A DNA stretch of 64,000 bases. Source: Kordia periserrulae (GTDB taxonomy: Bacteria; Bacteroidota; Bacteroidia; Flavobacteriales; Flavobacteriaceae). The notes under the pieces were generated by a model, which saw only the letters and a program-made list of their open reading frames with translations, was not told the origin of the DNA and did not search any database. The position numbers were made by a program, and so were the translations under genes. Every line of letters starts with the position of its first letter. The first letter of the stretch is position 1. Of this stretch, positions 18,994 to 28,547 are shown one piece after another. The stretch is taken from positions 186,001 through 250,000 of the forward strand of contig NZ_QBKT01000002.1 in the NCBI RefSeq assembly GCF_003054265.1, given 5' to 3'.

Positions 18994-20907
18994 ATGAGTA
19001 AAATTATTGGAATCGATTTAGGAACTACCAACTCATGTGTTTCTGTAATGGAAGGAAACGAGCCAGTAGTAATTGCAAATGCTGAAGGAAGACGTACAAC
19101 TCCTTCTGTAATTGCTTTTGTGGAAGGTGGCGAAATCAAAGTTGGTGATCCTGCAAAAAGACAAGCAGTAACAAACCCTACAAAAACGGTATATTCTATC
19201 AAGCGTTTTATGGGGAATAAATTTTCAGAATCTTCAAAAGAAGCTGGACGTGTACCTTACAAAGTAGTAAAAGGTGACAACGATACGCCAAGAGTTGACA
19301 TTGACGGACGTTTATATACACCACAAGAATTATCAGCAATGATTCTTCAAAAAATGAAGAAAACAGCAGAAGAATTCTTAGGGCAAGATGTTTCGGAAGC
19401 AGTAATTACAGTTCCTGCTTATTTTAACGATGCACAGCGTCAAGCAACCAAAGAAGCTGGAGAAATTGCAGGTTTAAAAGTTAGAAGAATTATCAACGAA
19501 CCTACTGCAGCAGCATTAGCGTACGGTTTAGATAAAAAAGGTCAAGACCAAAAAATTGTAGTTTTTGACTTTGGAGGTGGAACGCACGACGTTTCTATCT
19601 TAGAATTAGGAGATGGTGTTTTTGAAGTATTATCTACAGATGGAGATACGCACTTAGGTGGAGATGATGTAGATGAAAAAATCATCAACTGGTTGGCAGA
19701 CGAATTCAACAAAGACGAAGGAATGGACTTGCGCAAAGACGCTATGGCATTGCAACGTTTAAAAGAAGCGGCTGAAAAAGCAAAAATTGAATTATCTAGT
19801 TCAACATCAACAGAAATCAACTTGCCATACATCACAGCAACAGCAAGCGGACCAAAGCACTTAGTTCGTACGTTGTCAAGATCAAAATTTGAGCAATTAA
19901 TTGACGATTTAGTAAAAAGAACGATTGAGCCTTGCCAAACAGCATTGAAAAACGCTGGATTATCTACAGGAGATATTGACGAAATCATCTTAGTAGGTGG
20001 ATCTACACGTATTCCTGCGGTTCAAGAAGCCGTTGAAAAATTCTTCGGTAAAAAACCAAGTAAAGGTGTAAACCCTGATGAAGTAGTTGCTGTTGGAGCT
20101 GCCATTCAAGGTGGAGTATTGACAGGAGATGTAAAAGACGTATTGTTATTAGACGTAACACCACTTTCTTTAGGAATTGAAACGATGGGGAATGTAATGA
20201 CAAAGTTGATTGAAGCAAACACGACAATTCCAACGAAAAAGTCGCAAGTATTCTCTACGGCAGCCGACAATCAGCCATCTGTGGAAATTCACGTATTACA
20301 AGGTGAGCGTCCAATGGCAGCAGATAACAAAACAATTGGTCGTTTTCACTTAGATGGAATTCCACCTGCACAACGTGGTGTTCCTCAAATTGAAGTAACC
20401 TTTGATATTGACGCGAACGGAATCATCAATGTGTCTGCAAAAGACAAAGGAACCAACAAAGAGCAAAACATTCGTATTGAAGCTTCTTCAGGATTAACAG
20501 AAGAAGAAATCGAGAAAATGAAGCGTGAAGCGGAAGCAAATGCGGAAGCGGATAAGAAAGCAAAAGAAACGGCTGACAAGTTAAACAGCGCGGATTCTAT
20601 GATTTTCCAAACTGAAAAGCAATTAAGCGAATTTGGTGATAAATTATCAGATGATAAGAAAAAACCAATCGAAGATGCTTTGGAAGAATTGAAGAAAGCG
20701 TATGAAACAAAAGACATCGCTGTGATTGACCCAGCTTTAGAGAAAATCAACGAAGCATGGAAAGTTGCTAGCGAAGAAATGTACAAAGCGCAAGCAGAAG
20801 CACAGCAAGGTGGCGCAGGTCAACCTGGACCAGATGCTTCAGCAGGAGGCGCAGAAAACAAAGACGGAGAAGATGTTCAAGACGTAGACTTCGAAGAAGT
20901 CAAGTAA
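18994..20907 (+). CDS. dnaK: Molecular chaperone DnaK (Hsp70)
   Basis: It is the ATP-dependent protein-folding chaperone. The 637-residue protein shows [12 protein letters not shown] at 4-15, then [11 protein letters not shown] and V-F-D-F-G-G-G-T. Substrate-domain motifs include [11 protein letters not shown]. The tail is glycine-, alanine- and glutamate-rich and ends D-F-E-E-V-K. dnaJ and grpE are not adjacent, so dnaK is transcribed alone here. Its promoter region is unusual. Confidence 0.98.
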   Translation: MSKIIGIDLGTTNSCVSVMEGNEPVVIANAEGRRTTPSVIAFVEGGEIKVGDPAKRQAVTNPTKTVYSIKRFMGNKFSESSKEAGRVPYKVVKGDNDTPRVDIDGRLYTPQELSAMILQKMKKTAEEFLGQDVSEAVITVPAYFNDAQRQATKEAGEIAGLKVRRIINEPTAAALAYGLDKKGQDQKIVVFDFGGGTHDVSILELGDGVFEVLSTDGDTHLGGDDVDEKIINWLADEFNKDEGMDLRKDAMALQRLKEAAEKAKIELSSSTSTEINLPYITATASGPKHLVRTLSRSKFEQLIDDLVKRTIEPCQTALKNAGLSTGDIDEIILVGGSTRIPAVQEAVEKFFGKKPSKGVNPDEVVAVGAAIQGGVLTGDVKDVLLLDVTPLSLGIETMGNVMTKLIEANTTIPTKKSQVFSTAADNQPSVEIHVLQGERPMAADNKTIGRFHLDGIPPAQRGVPQIEVTFDIDANGIINVSAKDKGTNKEQNIRIEASSGLTEEEIEKMKREAEANAEADKKAKETADKLNSADSMIFQTEKQLSEFGDKLSDDKKKPIEDALEELKKAYETKDIAVIDPALEKINEAWKVASEEMYKAQAEAQQGGAGQPGPDASAGGAENKDGEDVQDVDFEEVK

Positions 20908-20912
20908 GCCTG

Positions 20913-20934
20913 TCTTGAGCGTAGTCGAAAGATA
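20913..20934. repeat. Short REP-like palindrome after dnaK
   Basis: TGTCTTGAGCGTAGTCGAAA, read on the other strand, is the TTTCGACTACGCTCAAGACA variant of the dispersed element whose core is TCGA(C/A)xGCGCTCGA. Confidence 0.5.
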
Positions 20935-20982
20935 GACTTCTAAGAAGTGAAGTAATTCATTTCCATCCAAATTAATAACACA

Positions 20983-21013
20983 AAAGCAGCTCAAATTGAG
21001 CTGCTTTTTTTAT
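20983..21013. terminator. Bidirectional terminator between dnaK and recQ
   Basis: The stem AAGCAGCTCAA/TTGAGCTGCTT has A-runs on the left and T-runs on the right, suitable for both convergent genes. Confidence 0.85.
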
Positions 21014-21028
21014 GGTTAAAATCGGTTG

Positions 21029-23137
21029 TTATGCTTCTGATTCTTTCTCCAAAATTAGCAAGCCAATTTTAATAGTATTATACGGAATCGCTTCTTGAAA
21101 ATGCTCAAAATAAGGCTTCAATGTTTCAGGATGTTCTAATTGCTCTTTTGCTTTGCGAATACTTTCCAAATCGTGATTGTCAATAAACTGATGCAAATTG
21201 ATGGTTTTTCCAGCGTTGTGTAATTTAAAAAGATGTGAAAAAATAGTGCTAACCGCCAAATTTCGCTGTTCTGAAATTTCTTCTATCGTCAAGCCAGATT
21301 GAAGCAACTCGTATGTTTTTTGCGTAGTATCAACTTTGCGTTTTTTCTTCTTTTTTTCTTCTGTGAAATTAATAATTTCTTTGATAAACGCATGTCCGTA
21401 ATTCATCATTTTTACACGACCGACACCACTAATTCGGATAAACTCTTCGTCAGACATTGGTCGTTCCGCTTCCATTTCACGTAAAGTGGCATCACTAAAA
21501 ATTTGATAAGCTGGTACATTTTCTTCATTTGCAATATCTAAGCGCAAAGCTCGTAAACGCTCAAATAATGAATTTTTAGAAGCTTTTGGTAGCTTCTTTT
21601 TCTTTTCTTCTAATACTTTTTCCGCTTCTACCAAATTCGCCAATGCAACTTTTTGTCCGTTAAATAAAACGTCTTTGGCAAAATCGGTCAATTTTAAGGT
21701 ATTTCGTTCGTGAAAAGCAATTTCTAAATATCCTTGATTGATCAATTGCGTAATGTACTGTTTCCAATCGAGCCACGCGATATCTTTGGCAATTCCGTAG
21801 GTTTTTAGTGCTTGATACCCTTTGTCATAAATCGTACTATTCTGTGCGCCACGTAAAATATCAATCACCGTTCCGATAGGTTCTTGACCTTTAACACGCG
21901 CTACGGCAGATAGCGCTTTTTGCGCAATAACAGTTCCGTCAAAAAACTGCGGCGGATTCGTACAAACATCACAATTTCCACAATTTTCACTAATCAATTC
22001 GCCAAAATAACTAAGCAGAATTTTTCTACGGCAACTCAAGGCATCGGCATACTCTTTCATCCGCTCAAGTTTTGCCAATTGCACTTCCACATTTCCAGAA
22101 CTTTCTGCAAATTTCTGTAACTGAATCACATCGCCGTAACTGTGAAAAAGTATTGTGTCTGATGGCAATCCGTCACGACCTGCACGACCAATTTCTTGGT
22201 AGTATCCTTCAATATTTTTAGGCAAATTATAATGAATTACCCAACGGACATTCGATTTGTCAATGCCCATTCCAAAGGCAACCGTGGCACAAATAACCTG
22301 ACACGTATCGTTGATAAAATCCTCTTGAATTTTTGAGCGAAACTCATGTCCAATTCCCGCATGATACGCAACCGCATTGATGTTCGCATTTTTTAGTTTT
22401 TCAGCGACACTTTCTGTAGATTTTCTACTCAAACAATAAATAATACCACTTTCATTTGGACGATTTTCAATAAACTGAATAATTTGTTTGATGCGGTCAT
22501 TAGCGGGTCGCACTTCCAAACGCAGATTCTTTCTATCAAAAGAAGCAATATGTTGTTGCGCATTCGGAATATTCAATTGATTCGCTATATCTTCACGCGT
22601 AGCTTTATCAGCAGTTGCCGTAAGTGCAATCATAGGAACCTCTGGGAAACGCTTTTTCAAATAGCCAAGATTTGTATAGGCAGGACGAAAATCGTGTCCC
22701 CAAGAAGAAATACAATGCGCTTCATCTATAGCAATCAAGCTAATTTTTTGACTGTTAAAAATATACTCCAAAAACGATAAACTTTCAGGCGCGGTGTACA
22801 ACAATTTAATATCACCATGATCAATCTTTGAGAAAATTTCCTGTTGTTCTTGCTGAGTTTGACTGCTGTTTAAATATGCTGCTGCAATTCCGTTCGTCGT
22901 TAAACCGTCAACTTGATCTTTCATCAACGCAATTAAGGGAGAAATCACAATCGTAATGCCTTCCAACAAAATAGCGGGCAACTGATAACAGATAGATTTT
23001 CCACCACCTGTAGGCATAATTACCAAATTGTCATTTCCTTCAAAAACAGACGTGATAATTTCTTTTTGTAAAGGTCTAAACGTATCGTAACCAAAATATT
23101 CTTTGAGTGTTGTGGTAAGTGTAGCTGCTGCAATCAT
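21029..23137 (-). CDS. recQ: ATP-dependent DNA helicase RecQ
   Basis: RecQ unwinds DNA 3'-5' in recombination and fork repair. The 702-residue protein has Walker A M-P-T-G-G-G-K-S at 41-48 and DEAH at 138-141. The aromatic-rich loop follows as H-C-I-S-S-W-G-H-D-F-R-P. The RecQ zinc-binding domain has C-G-N-C-D-V-C near 395. The HRDC domain is near 525-600, and a helix-turn-helix C-terminal extension follows. The order is that of full-length bacterial RecQ. The C-terminal HTH extension is longer than in E. coli and common in Bacteroidetes. Confidence 0.96.
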   Translation of the reverse strand: MIAAATLTTTLKEYFGYDTFRPLQKEIITSVFEGNDNLVIMPTGGGKSICYQLPAILLEGITIVISPLIALMKDQVDGLTTNGIAAAYLNSSQTQQEQQEIFSKIDHGDIKLLYTAPESLSFLEYIFNSQKISLIAIDEAHCISSWGHDFRPAYTNLGYLKKRFPEVPMIALTATADKATREDIANQLNIPNAQQHIASFDRKNLRLEVRPANDRIKQIIQFIENRPNESGIIYCLSRKSTESVAEKLKNANINAVAYHAGIGHEFRSKIQEDFINDTCQVICATVAFGMGIDKSNVRWVIHYNLPKNIEGYYQEIGRAGRDGLPSDTILFHSYGDVIQLQKFAESSGNVEVQLAKLERMKEYADALSCRRKILLSYFGELISENCGNCDVCTNPPQFFDGTVIAQKALSAVARVKGQEPIGTVIDILRGAQNSTIYDKGYQALKTYGIAKDIAWLDWKQYITQLINQGYLEIAFHERNTLKLTDFAKDVLFNGQKVALANLVEAEKVLEEKKKKLPKASKNSLFERLRALRLDIANEENVPAYQIFSDATLREMEAERPMSDEEFIRISGVGRVKMMNYGHAFIKEIINFTEEKKKKKRKVDTTQKTYELLQSGLTIEEISEQRNLAVSTIFSHLFKLHNAGKTINLHQFIDNHDLESIRKAKEQLEHPETLKPYFEHFQEAIPYNTIKIGLLILEKESEA

Positions 23138-23263
23138 AGCTTACAAAGAAACTAAAAAAAATAGGAGTCACACAGTATTTTTTGTAAGCGTATTAAATAT
23201 TTTAGGAGCGTACAACGAAAAAACAGAATATAACATTGTGTTTCGATTTCATATATACATCAT

Positions 23264-23297
23264 AAAAAATGCATGATGTGAGCATCATGCATTTTTT
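23264..23297. terminator. Very strong symmetrical hairpin upstream of recQ
   Basis: The 14-bp arms AAAAAATGCATGAT and ATCATGCATTTTTT, plus a closing G-C pair, leave a TGAG loop. It has A- and T-runs on both sides and is about 160 nt beyond the stop of the minus-strand hydrolase gene. The rest of 23138-23458 shows no ORF I would call. Confidence 0.75.
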
Positions 23298-23458
23298 CGG
23301 TTGGTTGATTGGTTATTATAGATGAAACTGAGTTACTTTAGGTTTTTTAGGATAACTTAACGGATACTCAGTGATATTTTAACAACGCTAATGTAAAAAG
23401 AAAGGAGAAAAACCAACTACGTTTTTGCCTTACTAAAGGTAGGTAGGTTCGGTATATT

Positions 23459-24103
23459 TTACAGTTTTTCAAGCAATTGCAAAGCTTTTCTGTCCACCCT
23501 GTGCGTGCCTTCGTATGTTTTAGAAATATAATTATCGCCAAAAAGTTGTTGCATCTTTTCGTGTTCTTGCTGCATGCGCGCTTCGGTAAGATACACATCT
23601 TGCAATCCGACAATATTAATAATTTTTGTCTTTTCAGGATGGATAAACTCAAAATCTTTATGTTCTAATTCATTGGGAATGCTTCCTGCATAGATTATCA
23701 ATTTAGCACACGGAATTTGTTGTCGCGCTACCCAACGCATCGCCACCGAAACACCTTGCGAAAAACCTAACACAAAGAAATTTACATGTTCCGGAATATT
23801 TTCTGCTTGATAAACTGCGTTCAAATTTTCCATCACATTTTTAATTTCCGCTTCTGTGTTTTCTTTGGTCAACCAACTTGCACCGACATGTTTGTATTCG
23901 CCATTCAAATAATATTTAGAAGAGGCTTGCGGCGCAATGATGTAATTTTCTTCCGCATCCAACGATTCAAAATACCTGATAAAATAACGACTCAAAAAAC
24001 CAATTCCGTGACATACAAACCAAACATTTTTCGTGTTTTCTGTCAATTCATTCATTGTCGAATATGTATTGGTAATTTGATAAGTAATTTCTTTTTCTTT
24101 CAT
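23459..24103 (-). CDS. Alpha/beta-hydrolase (carboxylesterase/phospholipase type)
   Basis: This 214-residue alpha/beta-hydrolase has the oxyanion motif C-H-G-I-G at 31-35 and the nucleophile elbow G-F-S-Q-G with Ser115. Asp169 (G-L-Q-D-V) and His201 (G-T-H-R-V) complete a plausible triad. The G-F-S-Q-G elbow and size match the YpfH/acyl-protein-thioesterase group. The gene is divergent from menI-menF-menD. MenH, also an alpha/beta-hydrolase, is otherwise missing from the dispersed men set, so a MenH-like role is a hypothesis only; MenH usually has a G-Y-S-x-G-G elbow. Confidence 0.8.
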   Translation of the reverse strand: MKEKEITYQITNTYSTMNELTENTKNVWFVCHGIGFLSRYFIRYFESLDAEENYIIAPQASSKYYLNGEYKHVGASWLTKENTEAEIKNVMENLNAVYQAENIPEHVNFFVLGFSQGVSVAMRWVARQQIPCAKLIIYAGSIPNELEHKDFEFIHPEKTKIINIVGLQDVYLTEARMQQEHEKMQQLFGDNYISKTYEGTHRVDRKALQLLEKL

Positions 24104-24228
24104 GTGGGAGTAGTGTGGTGTGTGTTTTGTATTTTTGTAATTAATGATTTAATTGATTAAAATTTTATTCGAATAAGAATTTCAACTTATAGCATAAAAT
24201 TTGTGTAAATGACCAAAAGTATGTTTTC

Positions 24229-24412
24229 TTACTTTCGTTTTCTTTGCTTGCCCAAAGAAAAGAAACAAAAGAAAGGGCACTTTTCCAGAGGTGTTTTTAG
24301 TTTTCTCTTTATGGGAGAAAACCAAAACCGCAATAATTTTTCTAAATTTTCTCCAAGGTTTCGAAAATTCTTAACGAAAAATTCTTGCTACACTGCGGAA
24401 AAGATAAAACTT
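24229..24412 (+). repeat. 184-bp dispersed repeat, copy A (inverted partner at 41231-41413)
   Basis: It starts with a hairpin TTTTCTTTG-CTTGCC-CAAAGAAAA, continues AGAAACAAAAGAAAGGGCAC and CTTTTCCAGAGGTG, and ends CTACACTGCGGAAAAG. The whole segment recurs in opposite orientation at 41231-41413 with scattered changes. An apparent 70-codon ORF over it is not conserved because an indel shifts the frame between copies. The remainder of 24104-24474 is AT-rich with no gene. Confidence 0.8.
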
Positions 24413-24474
24413 TCCATGTAGAATCGAATTAAATTTTAATGATAACAATCAATAATTTTCTATAAATATATCAA

Positions 24475-24894
24475 ATGAATTCTAAAAAAGAAGCAATACT
24501 CACACAACTCAACGCGATTGTACCCAATACCTTGTTAGAAACTTTACAAATTACGTATACTGATGTTGGAGACGATTTTTTAACTGCCAAAATGCCCGTA
24601 AATTCGAAAGTACATCAACCGCAAGGATTGTTGCACGGCGGCGCTACAGTTGCTTTGGCAGAAACGGTTGGAAGTACGGCTTCTCATTTATTTATTGATA
24701 CAAAAAAATACAAAGTCAAAGGATTGGAAATTTCTGCGAATCATTTAAAAAGCAAAAGCGAAGGCGAAGTATTTGCTACGGCGCGACCAATTCATAAAGG
24801 TAGAACCACACATCTTTGGGAAATACGAGTAGTAGACGAAGATAACAAGCTGATTTCGTTGTGTAAACTAACCACAATAGTCTTAGAAAAGTAA
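24475..24894 (+). CDS. menI: 1,4-dihydroxy-2-naphthoyl-CoA thioesterase (hotdog fold, MenI/YdiI-like)
   Basis: MenI hydrolyses DHNA-CoA to DHNA in menaquinone synthesis. The 139-residue single hotdog domain closely follows the E. coli YdiI pattern. It has G-D-D-F-L-T-A-K-M-P-V near 32-42, H-Q-P-Q-G-L-L-H-G-G-A at 47-57, and A-E-T-V-G-S with the catalytic Glu63. G-L-E-I-S-A-N-H is near 82 and the end is L-T-T-I-V-L-E. menF begins 5 bp later and menD follows, which supports this assignment over a general PaaI thioesterase. Confidence 0.88.
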   Translation: MNSKKEAILTQLNAIVPNTLLETLQITYTDVGDDFLTAKMPVNSKVHQPQGLLHGGATVALAETVGSTASHLFIDTKKYKVKGLEISANHLKSKSEGEVFATARPIHKGRTTHLWEIRVVDEDNKLISLCKLTTIVLEK

Positions 24895-24899
24895 ACTGT

Positions 24900-25991
24900 A
24901 TGTTGAACAAACTCTCGGAATATCTTCAAAAACAGTTGCCGTTTGTGGCGTACAGAAAACCCAATGCAACAAAAGTAAAGGCTGTTTTTCAACATTCAGA
25001 TACCTTACATACAGTAACGGATTTTTCAGAGAGCGGATTCGTGTTTGCACCTTTTGACACGTCTCAACAAACCATTCTCATACCTTTTGATGAGGTTTTG
25101 GAAGGAGAATTGGAAACTGTTACACTTCCAAAAACGACAACCGAAGCATTGATGCCATCTGCAGAAGCGCACAAAAAACATTTACAATTAGTAGAAAAAG
25201 GCGTAGAAGTCATTCAAAACTCAGACATCCAAAAAATTGTACTATCCCGAAAGGAAGAAATAGAATCACAACAACATCCATTGGTTATTTTTGAACGCTT
25301 ACGCGAGAACTATCCAACGGCGTTTGTGTATTTGTGGTACCATCCGGAAGTAGGAATGTGGGCTGGCGCAACACCTGAAACATTGGTTAGTGCCAACGGA
25401 AATACTATCAAAACGATGTCTTTGGCAGGAACCCGAAAGTTTGAAGAAAACGCTGCAATTTCTTGGAATCAAAAAGAAATTGAGGAGCAGCAAATTGTCA
25501 CCGATTATATTGCAGCGCAATTGAAAAAATTCATTACAAACGTTACGGTCAGTGAGGCGACTCCGCACCGAGCAGGAAGTTTGGTGCATTTATGTTCTAT
25601 GATTTCTGGCCGCATGAATTCCGAGTTTACTATTGGCGATATCATTACCGCATTGCATCCGACGCCAGCTATTTGTGGATTTCCAACGGAGAAAGCGAAA
25701 GCATTTATTTTACAGGAAGAAAAGTACAATCGCGCTTTTTATACAGGTTTTTTGGGTGAATTGAATGTAAAAGAGGAAACTTCGCGAAATCGCAATCGTA
25801 AAAACCAAGAAAATAGTGCGTACAGAACCGTTCGGAGTCATTCTGAATTGTACGTAAATCTGCGTTGCATGGAGTTAACGGACACCAAAAGAATACTCTA
25901 CATTGGAGGTGGAATTACCAAAGATTCTAATCCTGAATCGGAATGGCAAGAAACCGTAGCGAAATCGCAAATAATGAAACGAGTATTGTAA
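24900..25991 (+). CDS. menF: Isochorismate synthase
   Basis: It converts chorismate to isochorismate, the first step to menaquinone. The 363-residue protein has the chorismate-binding C-terminal domain: K-I-V-L-S-R-K-E near 115, W-A-G-A-T-P-E-T-L near 153, H-P-T-P-A-I-C-G-F-P-T-E-K-A near 257 and Y-T-G-F-L-G-E near 281. A lysine- and arginine-rich stretch follows at about 291-305. The protein resembles both MenF and EntC; menD 34 bp downstream decides for menaquinone. Confidence 0.92.
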   Translation: MLNKLSEYLQKQLPFVAYRKPNATKVKAVFQHSDTLHTVTDFSESGFVFAPFDTSQQTILIPFDEVLEGELETVTLPKTTTEALMPSAEAHKKHLQLVEKGVEVIQNSDIQKIVLSRKEEIESQQHPLVIFERLRENYPTAFVYLWYHPEVGMWAGATPETLVSANGNTIKTMSLAGTRKFEENAAISWNQKEIEEQQIVTDYIAAQLKKFITNVTVSEATPHRAGSLVHLCSMISGRMNSEFTIGDIITALHPTPAICGFPTEKAKAFILQEEKYNRAFYTGFLGELNVKEETSRNRNRKNQENSAYRTVRSHSELYVNLRCMELTDTKRILYIGGGITKDSNPESEWQETVAKSQIMKRVL

Positions 25992-26025
25992 AAAATACAT
26001 TGAAAACCGTATTTTTGTATCTCGA

Positions 26026-27774
26026 ATGAAATACTCAAAAATCCCACTTGCACAAACCCTAGTTTCGCTTTGTATTGCCAAAGGAATCAATCATGTAGTG
26101 ATTTCCCCAGGTTCGCGAAATGCACCGTTAACGCTAAGTTTTTCCGAACAAGAAAACATACACGCCTACAGCATTGTTGATGAACGTTGCGCGGCTTTTG
26201 TCGCGTTGGGAATGGCGCAACAATTGGGCAAACCTGTCGCAGTGATTTGCACGTCGGGTTCAGCCATGTTGAATTATTATCCCGCAATTGCGGAAGCGTA
26301 TTATAGCAATATTCCTGTAGTAGTGATTTCGGCAGACAGACCTGAATATTTGATTGATGTTGGTGACGGACAAACGATTCGCCAAAAACATGTGTTTAAA
26401 AATCACATCAATTACGAAGCAAATCTAAAACAAGATATTACGCATAAATCGACCATTTTAGCAGAAACGCACCAATTATCTGCGGAAATGGAGCGTGAAT
26501 TACAACAAAAAATTCAAGCATACAACGAAAAAGAAATCAATATTGCGTTGAATACTGCGGTTGAAAAAAACGGTCCCGTACACATCAACGCGCCTTTTGA
26601 TGAGCCTTTGTACACTATGTTGGATGCGCCCACAGTGTTTCCTGAAGTGCAACCGTTGGTACTTGATGAACATATTGAACACGATAACATTGCGAAAGCG
26701 GCTGCTATTTGGAGTACATCTACGCGAAAAATGGTGCTAGTAGGAACTTTGCCACCACATACAATTTCTAAAAAGTATTGGGAAATGCTGGCAAACGATC
26801 CGTCGGTGATTGTATTTACAGAAACAACGTCTAATTTGCGCGATGAAAAATTCTTCAATAAAATCGATCAAATTATTTTGCCGATTGAGAAGAATGAAGA
26901 AATGTTGGAAGAATTTCAGCCTGAAATTTTAATCACGCTTGGTGGCATGATTGTTTCTAAAAAAATTAAGGCCATTCTGCGAAAGCGACAACCGAAACAT
27001 CATTGGCACATTCATGAAAATCGCGTGTTTGATACGTTTTTTTGTTTGGAACATTTCTTTCAGATGAATCCGAATCACTTTTTTGAGTTGTTTTTTGAAC
27101 ACACCACACCGATTGAAAGTTCCTATAAAGCCTTTTGGAATTCGGTAAAGAAGGATAGAGAAGCAAAACACGATATATATCTCAACCAAATTGAGTTTAC
27201 AGATTTAAAAGCTTTTGAAGCGATTTTAGGAACGTTGCCATCCAATATTATTCTGCATTTGGGAAACAGCTCTACCGTGCGTTATGCGCAATTGTTTGAG
27301 ATAGATTCGAGTATTGAATTGTTTTGCAATAGAGGAACCAGCGGCATTGACGGAAGTACGTCTACCGCGATTGGAACTGCAATGGTTGCTCAAAAACAAA
27401 CGGTTATCATTACAGGCGATTTGAGTTTCTTTTACGATAGCAATGCGTTGTGGAATAACTATATTCCGAAGAATTTTAGAATTATTTTGGTGAATAATAA
27501 TGGCGGTGGAATTTTCAGAATTCTTCCCGGAAATAAAAATACAGCAAACTTTGATACGTATTTTGAAACCATTCATCCGCATACAGCAAAGCAATTGGCG
27601 GAGATGTATCATTTTGAATACCTAACAGCTTCTGATACAGCCTCGCTTCAAACTGTTTTAAAAACCTTCTACGATGAAAGCGAACAACCGAAACTTTTGG
27701 AAGTTTTCACACCAAGAACGGCAAACGATGTGACGTTAATCGATTATTTTAAGTTTTTCAACGAAAAAAAATAA
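26026..27774 (+). CDS. menD: SEPHCHC synthase MenD (2-succinyl-5-enolpyruvyl-6-hydroxy-3-cyclohexene-1-carboxylate synthase)
   Basis: MenD adds the succinic semialdehyde unit from 2-oxoglutarate to isochorismate using thiamine diphosphate. The 582-residue length is standard. The N-terminus has V-I-S-P-G-S-R-N-A-P-L-T near 25-36. The ThDP activation Glu should be in S-I-V-D-E-R-C. The binding motif G-D-L-S-F-F-Y-D then N-N-N-G-G-G-I-F is near 464-494. It forms the third gene of a menI-menF-menD operon. Confidence 0.96.
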   Translation: MKYSKIPLAQTLVSLCIAKGINHVVISPGSRNAPLTLSFSEQENIHAYSIVDERCAAFVALGMAQQLGKPVAVICTSGSAMLNYYPAIAEAYYSNIPVVVISADRPEYLIDVGDGQTIRQKHVFKNHINYEANLKQDITHKSTILAETHQLSAEMERELQQKIQAYNEKEINIALNTAVEKNGPVHINAPFDEPLYTMLDAPTVFPEVQPLVLDEHIEHDNIAKAAAIWSTSTRKMVLVGTLPPHTISKKYWEMLANDPSVIVFTETTSNLRDEKFFNKIDQIILPIEKNEEMLEEFQPEILITLGGMIVSKKIKAILRKRQPKHHWHIHENRVFDTFFCLEHFFQMNPNHFFELFFEHTTPIESSYKAFWNSVKKDREAKHDIYLNQIEFTDLKAFEAILGTLPSNIILHLGNSSTVRYAQLFEIDSSIELFCNRGTSGIDGSTSTAIGTAMVAQKQTVIITGDLSFFYDSNALWNNYIPKNFRIILVNNNGGGIFRILPGNKNTANFDTYFETIHPHTAKQLAEMYHFEYLTASDTASLQTVLKTFYDESEQPKLLEVFTPRTANDVTLIDYFKFFNEKK

Positions 27775-27868
27775 GGAGTTTCCTCTCAAAAGTAAAAATA
27801 CTTGATAACAATTTATTTTTGTAAGAAGATATTATTAATCAAGTTTTTACAATTTAAATTATATAATT

Positions 27869-28210
27869 ATGAGCAAGAGAGACGAGCTAATCACAAAGTA
27901 CGCGGCAGATTTAAAAGACAAATGTGGTGTAACGCCAAATATGGATTTGTTAACAAAAGTTACGATTGGTTGTGGACCTGCAATTTACAACAAAGATGCT
28001 GCAACAGTTTCAGGTTCAGATGAATCGGAATTGGCTACTGTAAAAAACAATTTCTTAATTAAAAAATTAGGACTTGCTGACAACGCAGATTTAGACAAGG
28101 CTATTGATGCAGTTATGGAACAATACGGTCGCTCAAACAGAACAAAATATAGAGCTGTAGTATATTATTTATTAACAGTTCATTTCGGAAAAGAAGCAAT
28201 CTACAATTAA
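27869..28210 (+). CDS. DUF2853 family protein
   Basis: This 113-residue soluble helical protein matches the DUF2853 pattern: A-A-D-L-K-D-K-C-G-V at the start, a central I-G-C-G-P-A-I-Y, and a C-terminal K-Y-R-A-V-V-Y-Y-L-L-T-V-H-F-G-K. The function is unknown. It lies 95 bp after menD on the same strand and may be read as an independent transcript. It carries no catalytic motif that I can recognise. Confidence 0.85.
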   Translation: MSKRDELITKYAADLKDKCGVTPNMDLLTKVTIGCGPAIYNKDAATVSGSDESELATVKNNFLIKKLGLADNADLDKAIDAVMEQYGRSNRTKYRAVVYYLLTVHFGKEAIYN

Positions 28211-28285
28211 TCAGATTGTAATTTAACGTGGGTTCGATATAAATATTTTATTATGTATCTGATTACTAATAGATTATGCTCAATG

Positions 28286-28382
28286 TCAAATCGAGCATTA
28301 TCGTAGATACCGAGCGAAGCTACCGAGATTCCTTTGAAATTATCAATTCTTAGCTGTTCTCGACTGCGCTCGAACTGACAAT
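28286..28382. repeat. REP-like palindromic repeats after DUF2853 gene
   Basis: TACCGAGCGAAGCTACCGAG and, further on, TTCTCGACTGCGCTCGAAC lie in a 337-bp gap. The second contains the core TCGACTGCGCTCGA shared with other copies. I see no gene in 28211-28547 apart from the terminator near its end. Confidence 0.55.
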
Positions 28383-28471
28383 TAGTTATTTATCAGTGAA
28401 TTATGAATTGCATAGTGATTTCTTAAGTCGATTCACATTAATTCAATACTATTATATATCCCTTTTGAAAG

Positions 28472-28502
28472 CACCATCTTTATCACGATGGTGTTTTTTT
28501 AT
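28472..28502 (+). terminator. Intrinsic terminator upstream of the CvfB-like gene
   Basis: CACCATC (28472-28478) pairs with GATGGTG (28487-28493) and is followed by seven T residues. It is 260 nt after the DUF2853 stop. Confidence 0.8.
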
Positions 28503-28547
28503 GGAAAAACCTAAGATATAACGTACCTTTGACCGAAATTTTAGTAC

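Noticed and set aside
24209-24421. 70-codon + strand reading frame over the dispersed repeat
   Set aside because: The second copy of the repeat carries an indel that shifts the frame, so the peptide is not conserved; the sequence behaves as non-coding.
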